Shown one piece after another: positions 34,983 through 44,289 of a DNA stretch of 64,000 nt. The stretch comes from Mycobacterium aquaticum (GTDB taxonomy: Bacteria; Actinomycetota; Actinomycetes; Mycobacteriales; Mycobacteriaceae). The DNA lies in the NCBI RefSeq assembly GCF_002086485.1, contig NZ_MVHF01000038.1, positions 1 through 64,000 of the forward strand. The letters are read 5' to 3'. A program made the position numbers and the translations under genes. How positions within the stretch are numbered: position 1 is the stretch's first letter; every line of letters starts with the position of its first letter. The notes below the pieces were generated by a model, which was not told the origin of the DNA, did no database searches, and saw only the letters and a list, made by a program, of their open reading frames with translations.

Positions 34983-35498
34983 TCAGCGCAGCGCGGCCAC
35001 CCGGCTGGCCAACTCGTCCTGCGGCATCGCCGCTGTCGGGTTGTTGACGAACGTCGACGATCCATCGGCGCGGTAGAAGACGTAGGCCGGTTGCCACGGC
35101 ACGTTGTAGCGCGCCCAGATCGAGCCGTCGGCGTCGTTGAGATTGGTGAAGTTCAGGTGGTACTTGTCCACGAAGCCCTGCATCGCACCGACGTCGGAAT
35201 GCGCGGCCACACCCACGAATGTCACGCCAGGGTTCGCGGCCGACACGGCGCTCACCCCAGAGGCCTCGGCGTTGCAGAACGGGCACCACGGCGTCCAGAA
35301 CCACAGCACCGCAGGGTGCCCGGCCAGGGTGGAGCCGTTGAACGGTGCGCCCGAGAGGGTGGTCCCGGTGAACTGCATACGGTCGTCGGCGAGCGCTGCG
35401 GGCGGAGCCACCAACGCCAACCCGAGCACCACCACACTCATGACGGCGGCCAGGCCGAAGGTCAACATTCTCGGTCGCCGCCGCAATCGCGTACTCAT
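34983..35498 (-). CDS. mpt53: Exported thioredoxin-like protein Mpt53
   Basis: 171 residues from ATG 35498, preceded by GAGGAG. A signal peptide covers about 1-35 (MLTFGLAAVMSVVVLGLALV, cut near AALA/DD). The active site is FWTPWCPFCNAE with a CPFC pair. Further family segments are TFVGVAAHSDVGAMQ, NFTNLNDADG and a cis-Pro loop in VPWQPAYVFY. It is a secreted DsbE/TlpA-like oxidoreductase; the M. tuberculosis homologue is an oxidase of reduced exported proteins. The CcdA-type gene follows directly. Confidence 0.9.
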   Translation of the reverse strand: MSTRLRRRPRMLTFGLAAVMSVVVLGLALVAPPAALADDRMQFTGTTLSGAPFNGSTLAGHPAVLWFWTPWCPFCNAEASGVSAVSAANPGVTFVGVAAHSDVGAMQGFVDKYHLNFTNLNDADGSIWARYNVPWQPAYVFYRADGSSTFVNNPTAAMPQDELASRVAALR

Positions 35499-35598
35499 GG
35501 CACATCTCCTCGGCTCAAGGTGCAGCGTGCACGCGGGTGCGCACACACACCCTTGACACGACCGTAGGCACACCCCGGTTCAAGGGGAAGAGCACAAA

Positions 35599-35631
35599 CT
35601 GATGCCGCAGCGTCATACGCTGCGGCATCAG
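35599..35631 (-). terminator. Intrinsic terminator after the Trp-repeat protein gene
   Basis: Perfect 15-base arms (35599-35613 and 35617-35631, starting CTGATGCCGCAGCGT) enclose a 3-base loop. It is 14 bases beyond the stop on the minus strand and is followed there by TTTGTG, a weak U-rich tail. Confidence 0.85.
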
Positions 35632-35644
35632 CCTGTTCGGCGGG

Positions 35645-36115
35645 TTATCCGACGCCGAAGATCGGGATGAACAAGCCGAACAGCCAGACACCCCACTGGC
35701 GAGGACCGTCATTCCACACGGGGGTCAGGTCGTAGCCGTAGTAGTTGATGGTCGGCGGCAACGGTCCACCCCGCCACTGATACGGCGGCGGCGGGCCCCA
35801 GCCCCACGGCGGCGGGCCCTGGCGGTCATCCCACCAGTCGTGCCGGTTGTTGGCCCACCATGGGCCCTTGTTGTCCCAGTCCCCGTGGTCGTTACCCCAA
35901 CGGCCGTGGTCGTCGTTCCAGTCTGCGCGGTCGTTGTTCCACGGGCCACGGTCCGGACCCCGGCCGTTGCAGAACGGGAAGCAATCGTCCTGACCGTGTC
36001 CGGGCTGTAGCGGTGCGGGTACCACCGGGGCCGCCGATGCGGCCGGCGCGCCGGCGATTCCGATTCCGAGTGCGCCGACCGTCATCGCCGCTGCGACAAA
36101 ATTCGTCAGTTTCAT
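35645..36115 (-). CDS. Secreted Trp/Asp/Asn-rich repeat protein
   Basis: 156 residues from ATG 36115 with a clear signal peptide (about 1-29, cut after ASA). Residues about 59-86 form a heptad-like repeat with Trp at 59, 66, 73, 80 and 86 and the pattern W-x-[ND]-D-[HR]-[GA]-x. Before it lies a Cys pair (DDCFPFC, 45 and 49); after it comes a Gly/Pro/Trp-rich part (PPPWGWGPPPP) and a hydrophobic end (VWLFGLFIPIFGVG). It may bind wall glycans or metals, but that is inference. I recognise no named family. Confidence 0.78.
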   Translation of the reverse strand: MKLTNFVAAAMTVGALGIGIAGAPAASAAPVVPAPLQPGHGQDDCFPFCNGRGPDRGPWNNDRADWNDDHGRWGNDHGDWDNKGPWWANNRHDWWDDRQGPPPWGWGPPPPYQWRGGPLPPTINYYGYDLTPVWNDGPRQWGVWLFGLFIPIFGVG

Positions 36116-36298
36116 TCATGAACCTCCTACGTTGGTGACCCGGGCGCCTGCCATCCCCCAATGGCCGGGCGCCGTAACGTCTTGCGACAACACCGCGGCG
36201 AGACGTTCACCCCGTGTGAGTTATCGACGCGCCAGTCGCGAGCGTTACCCCCGCGTCGCTCCGCGACACGACATGGTGACGTGGCTAACCTGAAGGCA

Positions 36299-37753
36299 AT
36301 GCCGCAAATCGCCACAGCCGAGCCGACCCGTTCGGCGCCGAAGTTCGCTGCGACGGCGGTGCTGCCGATCGCCGCGGTGACGGCGCTGGCACATTGCGTC
36401 GCAACACTATTGGGCACCGGCTACTGGTTCGACGAGGTGTACATGCTGGCCATCGGCCGGTATCACCTGGACTGGGGCTCGGCAGACCAACCCCCGGCCG
36501 CTGCCGCGCTGGCCGCCCTCATGGACGCCGCGGCGCCCGAATCTGTGTTTGCGTTGCGGGTGCCCGCCATGGTGGCCACCACGGTCGCCGTGGTGCTGGC
36601 GGCGATGATCGCGCGGGAGTTCGGCGGGGAGCGCCGGGCCCAAACATTGACGGCTGTGACGCAGGCAACAGCACTGTGGCCGACGCTGACGGGGCACTGG
36701 TTGACGCCCTACACGCTCGAACCGGTGCAATGGCTGGCCATCATGTGGCTGCTGATCCGCTGGATCCGAGTGCGCGACGATCGACTGCTCGTGGCGCTCG
36801 GCGTGGTGGTTGGCCTCGCGGTGATGACGAAGTTCCAAGTGTTACTGCTGTGTGCGGTGTTGCTCGTGTGCATAGCGGTCTGCGGGCCGCGCGACCTGCT
36901 GCGCCGCCCGGCGCTGTGGCTCGGCGCAACGATCGCGATCGCCGTGGCGGCACCGACGCTGTGGTGGCAACAATCGCACGGATGGCCACAACTGCAGATG
37001 ACCCGGGTGGTCGCCGGTGAAGCCGAAGCGCTGTACGGCGGACGCCCGGGTGTCGCGGTGCAGCTCATCGTCTACGCGGGTGTGCTCGGAGTGGTCCTCG
37101 GCCTGTACGGCGCATGGCAACTGCTGCGCGCGCCGCATTGGCGGCAGTACCGGTTCATCGCGGCCACCGCCGTGGTGCTGTACGTGGTGTTCGTCGCGAC
37201 GCTGGGCCGTCCGTACTACCTGGCGGGACTCTACGGCGTGCTCGCCGCTGCAGGCGCGGTGAGCCTGCAACTGCGACGTGCCGACAAGCCCGCCAACCGA
37301 CTCTGGCCGGCCCGCGTCGGCGTATTGGCAAGCGTCGCAACGGCGGTACTCATCCTGGTGTTCTCCGTCGGGGCCACCCGATCCGACATCGGCGAGAAGA
37401 TCGCCCGCACCACCGCACAGGTCTACCAGAACCTGCCGGGCACGCAGCGCGAACACACCGCGCTGCTGGGCGAGTCCTACATCGTGGCGGCATATCTCGA
37501 CGGATACGCACCGCGGTACGCCCTGCCGCCGGCCTACAGCACCAATCGCAGCTACGGCTACTTCGCTGCACCAGCCGATTCGGTGGACACCGTCCTCTAT
37601 GTGGGCCGCAGCCCCGAACCGGTGCGTCGCTACTTCGGCTCCGCCGACAAGCTCGGCACGGTCAACGACGACCTGGGCATCTATGTGCTGCGCGGACGTC
37701 AGCAGCCATGGCAACAGATCTGGCCGCAGCTGCGGACACTGACCGTGTCCTGA
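36299..37753 (+). CDS. ArnT/PMT-like integral membrane glycosyltransferase
   Basis: About 484 residues from ATG 36299; GTG 36281 is in frame and possible because the ribosome site is unclear. The first loop carries GYWFDEVYML and DWGSADQPP, the DE pair and DQPP that mark polyprenyl-phosphate-sugar glycosyltransferases of the GT39/GT83 type. Some ten membrane helices follow and a C-terminal outer domain. It would move a sugar from a decaprenyl-phosphate donor to an envelope acceptor on the outer face of the membrane. Acceptor unknown. Cyp124 follows 53 bases downstream. Confidence 0.8.
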   Translation: MPQIATAEPTRSAPKFAATAVLPIAAVTALAHCVATLLGTGYWFDEVYMLAIGRYHLDWGSADQPPAAAALAALMDAAAPESVFALRVPAMVATTVAVVLAAMIAREFGGERRAQTLTAVTQATALWPTLTGHWLTPYTLEPVQWLAIMWLLIRWIRVRDDRLLVALGVVVGLAVMTKFQVLLLCAVLLVCIAVCGPRDLLRRPALWLGATIAIAVAAPTLWWQQSHGWPQLQMTRVVAGEAEALYGGRPGVAVQLIVYAGVLGVVLGLYGAWQLLRAPHWRQYRFIAATAVVLYVVFVATLGRPYYLAGLYGVLAAAGAVSLQLRRADKPANRLWPARVGVLASVATAVLILVFSVGATRSDIGEKIARTTAQVYQNLPGTQREHTALLGESYIVAAYLDGYAPRYALPPAYSTNRSYGYFAAPADSVDTVLYVGRSPEPVRRYFGSADKLGTVNDDLGIYVLRGRQQPWQQIWPQLRTLTVS

Positions 37754-37806
37754 GCGCTGTGCCGAATGCCCACCACGCGGCGGGCGGACGCTCTACGCTC
37801 GATTGG

Positions 37807-39090
37807 ATGGTCTGCAACGGCATCGCGGCCCGGCCCAACGGCGCCCCGCCACCAGAGGTTCCTCTGTCCGAGATCAACTTGGGCTCTTGGGAGTTCTGGG
37901 CGCTCGACGACGACATCCGAGACGGCGCGTTCGCCACCCTTCGCCGCGAGGCACCACTGTCGTTCCAACCCGAGTTCGTCCAAGAGGGAGCGCCGGTCGG
38001 CAGGGGGCACTGGGTGGCCACCCGGTACGACGACGTGTTCCACGCCAGCCGCCACCCGGATATCTTCTCCTCGGCCAGCGGCATCACGATCGGTGACGAA
38101 AACCCGGAGCTGGCAGAGTATTTCGGGTCGATGATCGCGATGGACGATCCCCGGCACACCCGGCTGCGCAATATCGTCCGCAGTGCCTTCACACCGCGGG
38201 TGGTGACGCTGATCGAGGACTCGGTCCGGGCGCGGGCGCGCAGCCTGGTGGCCGCGATGACCGCGCGGCATCCCGACGGGCGCGCCGATCTGGTCGAGGA
38301 GCTGGCCGGTCCGCTGCCCCTGCAGATCATCTGCGACATGATGGGCATCCCCGAGCACGACCATCAGCGTGTCTTCCACTGGACCAACGTCATCCTCGGC
38401 TTCGGCGACCCCGACATCACCACCGACTTCGAGGAATTCTTCAGCGTGGCAATCGAAATCGGTGCCTACGCCAAGGACATGGCGGAGGCTCGGCGGTCCG
38501 AACCGGGCATCGACCTCACCACCAGCCTGGTGCAGGCCGAGGTGGACGGCGAGCGGCTGACCTCCGCCGAGATCGCGTCGTTCTTCATCCTGCTCGTGGT
38601 GGCGGGCAACGAAACCACCCGCAACGCCATCAGCCACGGCATGCTGGCGCTGAGCCGTTATCCGGAGCAGCGTCGGCGGTGGTGGGCCGATTACGACGAG
38701 CTGGCTCCCACGGCGGTCGAGGAGATCGTGCGGTGGGCCTCTCCGGTGAGCTACATGCGGCGCACCGTCACCCGCGACACCGAGCTGGGTGGCACGCCGT
38801 TGGCCGCGGGTGACAAAGTCACGCTGTGGTACGGGTCGGCCAACCGCGACGAGACGAGATTCGCCGATCCGTGGTTGTTCGACGTCGGGCGCCACCCCAA
38901 CCCCCATCTCGGGTTCGGTGGCGGTGGCACACATTTCTGTCTCGGGGCTAATCTTGCGCGGCGCGAGATCACCGTGGCCTTCGAGGAGCTGCACAGGCAG
39001 GTGCCCGACATTGTCGCGGTTGCCGAGCCCGACCGGCTGCAGTCGGCATTCATCCACGGCATCAAGCGGTTGCCGGTGGCGTGGGCTTGA
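37807..39090 (+). CDS. cyp124: Cytochrome P450 CYP124 (methyl-branched lipid omega-hydroxylase)
   Basis: 427 residues from ATG 37807 (MVCNGIAARPNGAPPPEVP), which aligns with the CYP124A1 N-terminus; the open frame upstream is antisense-like. LGSWEFWALDDDIRDGAF, FGSMIAMDDPRHTRLRN, HWTNVILGFGDPDI and VVAGNETTRNAISHG follow M. tuberculosis CYP124 closely. ExxR is EEIVR, and the heme loop is FGGGGTHFCLGANLARR. The enzyme omega-hydroxylates methyl-branched lipids such as phytanic acid and also cholesterol/cholestenone side chains, overlapping CYP125. I see no KstR box in front. Confidence 0.93.
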   Translation: MVCNGIAARPNGAPPPEVPLSEINLGSWEFWALDDDIRDGAFATLRREAPLSFQPEFVQEGAPVGRGHWVATRYDDVFHASRHPDIFSSASGITIGDENPELAEYFGSMIAMDDPRHTRLRNIVRSAFTPRVVTLIEDSVRARARSLVAAMTARHPDGRADLVEELAGPLPLQIICDMMGIPEHDHQRVFHWTNVILGFGDPDITTDFEEFFSVAIEIGAYAKDMAEARRSEPGIDLTTSLVQAEVDGERLTSAEIASFFILLVVAGNETTRNAISHGMLALSRYPEQRRRWWADYDELAPTAVEEIVRWASPVSYMRRTVTRDTELGGTPLAAGDKVTLWYGSANRDETRFADPWLFDVGRHPNPHLGFGGGGTHFCLGANLARREITVAFEELHRQVPDIVAVAEPDRLQSAFIHGIKRLPVAWA

Positions 39091-39105
39091 TCGGGCGTGA
39101 GCCCG

Positions 39106-39492
39106 CTATTTCACCGTCAGGTTGCTGACCATCGCCGGGTGGTACGTGCAGTCGAAGCCGTACTCCCCCGGCTCCGATGGCGCGGTGAGAACCGCACGCT
39201 GCTTGCCGCCGACATGGACGTCGAACAACCCCTTGGTGCGCGAGGTCACCGTGTGCGCGACCTCGTCGTCGTTGACGATGGTGATCTGCGTGCCCGGAGC
39301 AACGGTAATCGGTGCGCTGTAACCCATTCCGGAGATCGTGATGACGGGTGTGCCCGGTGCCGGTGGCGGCACCGGGCTGCCCGTGGTGGTCGCGGCCGCG
39401 GTGTCGCGGTTCTCGGTGGCCTGTGGGTTGGAGCACGCCACCGCTGCGACGGCAAGTGCGGCCGCAACACAGCACACCACGATCCGATTCAT
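39106..39492 (-). CDS. Cupredoxin-domain lipoprotein
   Basis: 128 residues from ATG 39492. The signal ends in a lipobox (AVAACS, Cys about 20). After a Pro/Thr-rich linker a cupredoxin domain shows the type 1 copper ligands: His in DEVAHTVTS, then Cys, His and Met in FDCTYHPAMV. The protein is probably an outer-face, membrane-tethered electron carrier or copper-binding protein. It lies 35 bases downstream of the ligase gene on the same strand but seems functionally separate. Confidence 0.85.
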   Translation of the reverse strand: MNRIVVCCVAAALAVAAVACSNPQATENRDTAAATTTGSPVPPPAPGTPVITISGMGYSAPITVAPGTQITIVNDDEVAHTVTSRTKGLFDVHVGGKQRAVLTAPSEPGEYGFDCTYHPAMVSNLTVK

Positions 39493-39527
39493 ACCGACGA
39501 TTATCGACTAAGCGTCAACCACGTGGG

Positions 39528-40868
39528 CTAGGAGTTCGCCAAGTACCGGCGCCGTTCCCAATCGCTGACGTGACCGGTGTAGGCCTGCCATTCGCTGCGC
39601 GCGATCTCGGCGAAGTCGTGTACCGAATCGGCCCCCAGTATCCCGGCGATGGTGTCGTCCTGCGTGGCCAGCGCGATGGCCACCCCGAGCGATTCCGGCA
39701 GCGGCACGCCTTTCTCGTAGAGATTCCCACCCTCGGCGGCAGGCGGTGTGCGCTGAGCTCTGATGCCTGCGACGACAGCGGCCAGCGCTCCGGCGATCAA
39801 CCAGTACGGATTGGCATCGGATGCGCCACTGCGCAATTCGATGCGGGTGGCGGTGGGATCGGATTCGACCAGTGACCGTACGGCGGCGCTGCGGTTGTCC
39901 CGGCTCCAGGTGACAGTGGCGGGCGCGAACGAATCCGGGGTGAAACGGCGGTAGGCGTTCACCGAATGAGCACCGAACAGGGTGATCGACGGGAGGTGCT
40001 CCAGCAACCCGGCGATCGCGTACTGCGCCAGCTCGTTCTCATGACCGTCGTGTGCGGCGAAAGCCGGTGCGCCGTCCCGCCACAGGGACACGTGCAAGTG
40101 CGCTGAGCTGCCCGAGTGTTCGCTGAACGGTTTGGGCATGAAGCTCGCGATCCGGCCGTGTCTGCGCGCGACCTCCTTGGCAGCGTATTTGAGCCGGGCC
40201 GCATCGTCGGCCGCCTCGAGCGCGTCGGTGTAGATCAGATTGGCCTCGACTTGCCCTGGGCCGTATTCGGTTTCGATGCCCTCCAGCCGAGTGAACGCGG
40301 CCAAGGTCTGGTGCAGATCGGTCAGCAGAGGTTCGAGCGCATTGGCGTTTTCCAGCGAATAGGCGTGAATGTCGTCCTGGAACGCCGAGCCGTCGGGGTC
40401 CAGCAGGTAGAACTCCAACTCGACGCCGACCTTGGCGGTGTAGCCCAGCGACGCCAGTTGGGCCAGCACCCGTTTGAGCACTGCGCGCGGATCGAGCAGC
40501 GACGGCCGCCGGTCGTGGGTGACGATGTCCGAGATCACATGGCCGGCGCCCGGCCGCCACGGCACGTCACGAAAGGTGGCCAGATCGGGCACCGCATACA
40601 CATCGGGGTAGCCGCCGGACCAGTTGGTCAGGCGCAGTGTTTCGATGACCGTGGCGTCGGCGTTCCAGCCCAAAGATGCCTCACAGAAGGCGAATCCGGT
40701 GCCGCGGGCCCGGGCCAGGAATCCCGCTGCGGGAATCCTCTTGCCCTGGGCATGCCCGAACGGGTCGCTCCAGGCCACCTCGAACTCGGTGATGGAGCCG
40801 TCGTCGATGCGCTCCACCAGTTCTCGCTCCGGCGTGGCTGCCGCACCGACCGTTCCGTTGAGCGTCAT
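39528..40868 (-). CDS. Glutamine synthetase-like gamma-glutamyl ligase
   Basis: 446 residues. GS-fold motifs: KVGVELEFYLL (metal-binding Glu), GPGQVEANL, SSAHLHVSLW (ATP-site His) and RIELRSGASDANPYW, the C-terminal GS signature. It belongs to the GlnA3/GlnA4/PuuA-like branch that glutamylates amines (polyamines, ethanolamine, alkyl amines) rather than ammonia. Its ATG overlaps the stop of the APC permease as ATGA, so the permease is translated first and the two are coupled. The likely scheme is amine uptake followed by gamma-glutamylation in the cytoplasm. Confidence 0.83.
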   Translation of the reverse strand: MTLNGTVGAAATPERELVERIDDGSITEFEVAWSDPFGHAQGKRIPAAGFLARARGTGFAFCEASLGWNADATVIETLRLTNWSGGYPDVYAVPDLATFRDVPWRPGAGHVISDIVTHDRRPSLLDPRAVLKRVLAQLASLGYTAKVGVELEFYLLDPDGSAFQDDIHAYSLENANALEPLLTDLHQTLAAFTRLEGIETEYGPGQVEANLIYTDALEAADDAARLKYAAKEVARRHGRIASFMPKPFSEHSGSSAHLHVSLWRDGAPAFAAHDGHENELAQYAIAGLLEHLPSITLFGAHSVNAYRRFTPDSFAPATVTWSRDNRSAAVRSLVESDPTATRIELRSGASDANPYWLIAGALAAVVAGIRAQRTPPAAEGGNLYEKGVPLPESLGVAIALATQDDTIAGILGADSVHDFAEIARSEWQAYTGHVSDWERRRYLANS

Positions 40869-42304
40869 GCCGCCTTGCCCGCCTTTGCGCCAACTCGTGT
40901 CCCGACAGCGGCACCTGCGACGAAGGCCGCGACCAACACCGAGACGATCACCCAGGCCAGGACACTGGACCCGCCGACCAGATCACTGAGGTTGGACAGG
41001 ATGAGCACGAGCGCGCCGAGCAACCCGACCAGTCCCAGCGCAGGCGCGATCCGGATCCGCCACAACGAGTTGCCGCGGCGATCGCGGGAGAAGTACACCA
41101 GTACCGCCACGCTCGTGACGATCATGAGAACCACCACGCCGACCGTCGTCGCCCCGGCGAACCACGTGTAGAACTGTGCGGCCGGGTCGAGGCCGAACAC
41201 CACGGCAAGCAGTACCGCCACCGCCACAACCGCCGAGATCCACAGCGACGCCTGGTGCGGCGAACCGTGCCGATCGTGCGGACGGCTCAGCGCCGCGGGC
41301 AGCACGTCGCGCTGCGACAGCGCGAACACATAGCGCGACGCCACATTGTGGAAGGCCAGAATGCAGGCGAACAGGCTGGTGAAGTACAGCACAGTGATCA
41401 GGTCCGCACCGACGGCGCCGACGTAGCGCTTGGCCGTGTCACCCAGGAACGTGCTTCCCGACCCGGTGGCGTGCGCGACGGCACCGTCGTCGCCCCAGCC
41501 GGAGATCAACGCCCAACTGGTGACCGCGTAGAACACGCCGATCAGGATCAGCGCGGCGTAGGTGGCCCGCGGAATCGTCCGCTCGGGGGTCTTCGCCTCG
41601 TCGCGGAAGATCGCGGTCGCCTCGAATCCGACATAGCTGATGATCGCGAAAAGCAGTCCGATACCCAGTGATCCGGACAGGATCGCGTGCGGATTGACGA
41701 TGCCCGTCGACAGTCCGTGGTCACCACCGCGGGCGACGATCACCAGGTCGAGCACGACCACGATGGCGATCTCGGCGGTCAGTAGGATACCGAGCACGCG
41801 GCTGGACAACTCGATGTTGCGGTAGCCCAGGTAGGTGGTCACCGCGAACGCCCCGGCAGCGAACAGCCACCACGGCACCGCGGGGCCGCCTGCCAGTTCG
41901 AGCACGCTCGCCCCGGCCGGTCCGAGCAGGCCGTACACTCCCGCTTCCAGTGCGACGTAGCTGACGAGCGCCACGAACGCGACGCCGATGCCGACCGGAA
42001 AGCCAAGGGCCTGGCGGACATACGAGAAGAACGCGCCGGCGTCATCGACGTACGGCGTCATGGCGGTGAAGCCGGTCGCGAACAACAACAGCACCACGGT
42101 GGCCACGATGAAGGTGGCGGGGAAACCCGCTCCGTTGCCCGAGGCTATGCCCAGCGGCACCACTCCCCCGATCACGCCGAGCGGGGCCGCCGCGGCAACG
42201 ACCATGAACACGATGGCGACGACACCGAGGTTGCCGCGCAGTTTGCGGCCCGGTGGTACCGCGGGGCTACCTAAAGACTCTGGGACCGTGGTGGTTTCGG
42301 ACAT
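40865..42304 (-). CDS. APC-family amino acid/amine permease
   Basis: 479 residues from ATG 42304 with about 12 membrane helices. The N-terminus after a polar tail reads GVVAIVFMVVAAAAPLGVIGG, the conserved helix 1 of APC transporters, and YVGFEATAIFRDEAKTPERTIP is the helix 6-7 hallmark (FEA followed by EAKTPERTIPRA). Proton-coupled import is usual in the family. The ATGA overlap with the glutamine-synthetase-like gene indicates the cargo is the ligase substrate, probably an amine. Confidence 0.87.
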   Translation of the reverse strand: MSETTTVPESLGSPAVPPGRKLRGNLGVVAIVFMVVAAAAPLGVIGGVVPLGIASGNGAGFPATFIVATVVLLLFATGFTAMTPYVDDAGAFFSYVRQALGFPVGIGVAFVALVSYVALEAGVYGLLGPAGASVLELAGGPAVPWWLFAAGAFAVTTYLGYRNIELSSRVLGILLTAEIAIVVVLDLVIVARGGDHGLSTGIVNPHAILSGSLGIGLLFAIISYVGFEATAIFRDEAKTPERTIPRATYAALILIGVFYAVTSWALISGWGDDGAVAHATGSGSTFLGDTAKRYVGAVGADLITVLYFTSLFACILAFHNVASRYVFALSQRDVLPAALSRPHDRHGSPHQASLWISAVVAVAVLLAVVFGLDPAAQFYTWFAGATTVGVVVLMIVTSVAVLVYFSRDRRGNSLWRIRIAPALGLVGLLGALVLILSNLSDLVGGSSVLAWVIVSVLVAAFVAGAAVGTRVGAKAGKAA

Positions 42305-42370
42305 GACCGGGGACCATAGAACCGGCGCGGGAACCACACCAGATCTGTGGTCACCCTGCGCAAAACCCTC

Positions 42371-43051
42371 TCAGGCCACGGCGTCGCGGTCGACGATGAA
42401 CAGCACCAGGGTGACGGCCAGGATCCCGGCGGCCAGCCAGATCGCATGCACGCCCCAGGCCCGGCTCGCCAGACCACCGATCACGGCGCCGCAGGCGAAC
42501 GCGAAGATGAGGGTGGCGTAGACACCGGTCGCGCGGCGCGCATCCGCACTCCCCTCGACGAACCCGGCGTAGCCCGATTCGACGCAGCGCATGAGGTTCC
42601 CGGTCGTCGCCACCGGTAGGTAGGCCAGATCGCCGATATTGCGGAATAACCCGATCTGCACCGCCGCCAGCAGTGAGATGGGGACGGTGACCACGGTGTG
42701 GGACACGGTGGCAGGCACGAAACCGATAGCCGCGAGCGCCACGACCTGGATCGCCATCGTCCACCGCAGCGGGTGCGGCAGCAGCTGCTCGGCGCGCCCC
42801 GATTTGATGTGCGCGGCGATCGCCACCCCGACGATGAAGGCCAGGATCGGCCAGAGGTGCGCCAATGCCGCACCCACGTGTCCCTCGGAGAGGTCGAGCG
42901 CCAGAAAGATCACGTTGCCCGTCTGTACGTTGGCGAAGACCTGCCCGCGCGTGAAGTAGGTGTGCGCGTCGAGGAAACCGTTGGTGAGCGTCAGCAGCAG
43001 GGCGAACCAGAGCGTGGCGGTCCGCGCCGTGTCGTCGGTCCGGCCGCTCAT
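42371..43051 (-). CDS. DUF1275 (YoaK) family membrane protein
   Basis: 226 residues from ATG 43051 with six or seven membrane helices. The family hallmark is in the first third: TNGFLDAHTYFTRGQVFANVQTGNVIFLAL (visible as GFLDAHTYF and VFANVQTGN). TTGNLMRCVE is the repeated counterpart in the second half. The molecular role of the family is unknown; transport is suspected. It stands between the permease gene and the glycosyltransferase gene on the same strand. Confidence 0.85.
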   Translation of the reverse strand: MSGRTDDTARTATLWFALLLTLTNGFLDAHTYFTRGQVFANVQTGNVIFLALDLSEGHVGAALAHLWPILAFIVGVAIAAHIKSGRAEQLLPHPLRWTMAIQVVALAAIGFVPATVSHTVVTVPISLLAAVQIGLFRNIGDLAYLPVATTGNLMRCVESGYAGFVEGSADARRATGVYATLIFAFACGAVIGGLASRAWGVHAIWLAAGILAVTLVLFIVDRDAVA

Positions 43052-43100
43052 GCGGACAACGTACCGCGATCCTGATTGCTCCTCGCGTCCGCCGTGACGC

Positions 43101-44204
43101 TCAGGCACCGAGTACGTCGAGCATCCCCGCCGCGGCCCGCGGCCAGGTGAACTGCTCGGCACGCTGACGTGCACTACTGCGCCGCAGCGGTTCCGGGCGG
43201 CTGATCACCGAGGTGACGGCATGCGCGATGGCCCGAGGGTCGTTGTCGGCCGTCGCGCCGCTGTCCGAGGTGAGGATCTCGGCCAGGGCCGAGGTCCGCG
43301 ACACCACGGCGGGGGTGCCGCACGCCAGGGCCTCCAGCGCGGCCAGCCCGAAGGTCTCGTGCGGCCCGGGGGCCAGCGCGACGTCGGCCGAGGCCAGAAT
43401 GGTCGCCACCGTGTCCCGGCAGCCGATATAGCCCGTGAAATCGACCGGCAGCCTTGCGGCCTGACGTTCCAACCGGGCCCGCATAGGCCCCTCCCCGACC
43501 ACCACCAAGCGGGCGTCGAGACCGGAATCACGCAGTGCGGCAACCGTATCGATGCTGCGGTGGGCGTGCTTCTCCACCGACAACCGACCGCAGTGCACCA
43601 GCAGGGTCTGTTGCGGGGCAGCCCACCGGCTGCGCATCTGCTCGCTGTGCCGTCGTGGATGGAACTGCTCGAGGTCGACCCCGAGCGGCACCGTCGCGAC
43701 GTTGGCGGCGCCGATGCGGTCGAACTCTTCGCGGGCGAACGCCGTCGTACACACCACCGCGTCGTAGTTCGCCGCCGTGCGCCGGTTGGCGAAGTTGGCC
43801 ACCACGCGGGCCATCGGCCGTGGAAGCACCTGTCCGACAAGGCGGTCGAGGCGTTCGTGGGAGATCATCACGGTCGCAACGCGATTGCGCCTGCCCCACG
43901 GCCCGAGCGAGCGCAGGGTCAGCCGGTCGGACACCTCCAACGCGTCGGGCTCGAGTTGGCACAACAGCGCGGTGACCGGTCCCGGGAAAACGGCGCGGTA
44001 ACCACCGGTGAACGGAATCTGTCTGGCCGGCAACGAGATTCGTACCACACCGGTGGGCAGGACGTGCTGTTCCGCGTCAGCACCGGGCACGATCAGGTAG
44101 ACCTCGTGGCCGGCCGCGCTGTATTCCGCGCCCAGCCGGTCGACCGCGGTGCGCAGACCCCCCGAGCGCGGGCCGTAGAAGTTGGCAACCTGGACAACCC
44201 GCAT
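43101..44204 (-). CDS. GT4-family glycosyltransferase (Rv0225-like)
   Basis: 367 residues from ATG 44204. The N-terminus VVQVANFYGPRSGGLRTAVDRL is the acceptor-domain glycine loop (GPRSGGLRTA). The donor domain has LLVHCGRLSVEKH and the GT4 E-x7-E signature in PHETFGLAALEALACGTP. It closely resembles M. tuberculosis Rv0225 as recalled. It transfers a sugar from a nucleotide donor in the cytoplasm or at the inner membrane face; mannose onto lipid acceptors is the usual guess in mycobacteria, but this is unproved. Confidence 0.85.
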   Translation of the reverse strand: MRVVQVANFYGPRSGGLRTAVDRLGAEYSAAGHEVYLIVPGADAEQHVLPTGVVRISLPARQIPFTGGYRAVFPGPVTALLCQLEPDALEVSDRLTLRSLGPWGRRNRVATVMISHERLDRLVGQVLPRPMARVVANFANRRTAANYDAVVCTTAFAREEFDRIGAANVATVPLGVDLEQFHPRRHSEQMRSRWAAPQQTLLVHCGRLSVEKHAHRSIDTVAALRDSGLDARLVVVGEGPMRARLERQAARLPVDFTGYIGCRDTVATILASADVALAPGPHETFGLAALEALACGTPAVVSRTSALAEILTSDSGATADNDPRAIAHAVTSVISRPEPLRRSSARQRAEQFTWPRAAAGMLDVLGA

Positions 44205-44289
44205 GCCCCAGATCAGAACCGGACGTGATGTGCGGTCAACAACGTGCCCACGACCGGTGCCTGAACAGGCGCTGAACTCCGCAGGCAGG

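Noticed and set aside
37757-37806. KstR or other operator for cyp124
   Set aside because: No AAC/GTT dyad found; the gap to the membrane glycosyltransferase gene is short and featureless.
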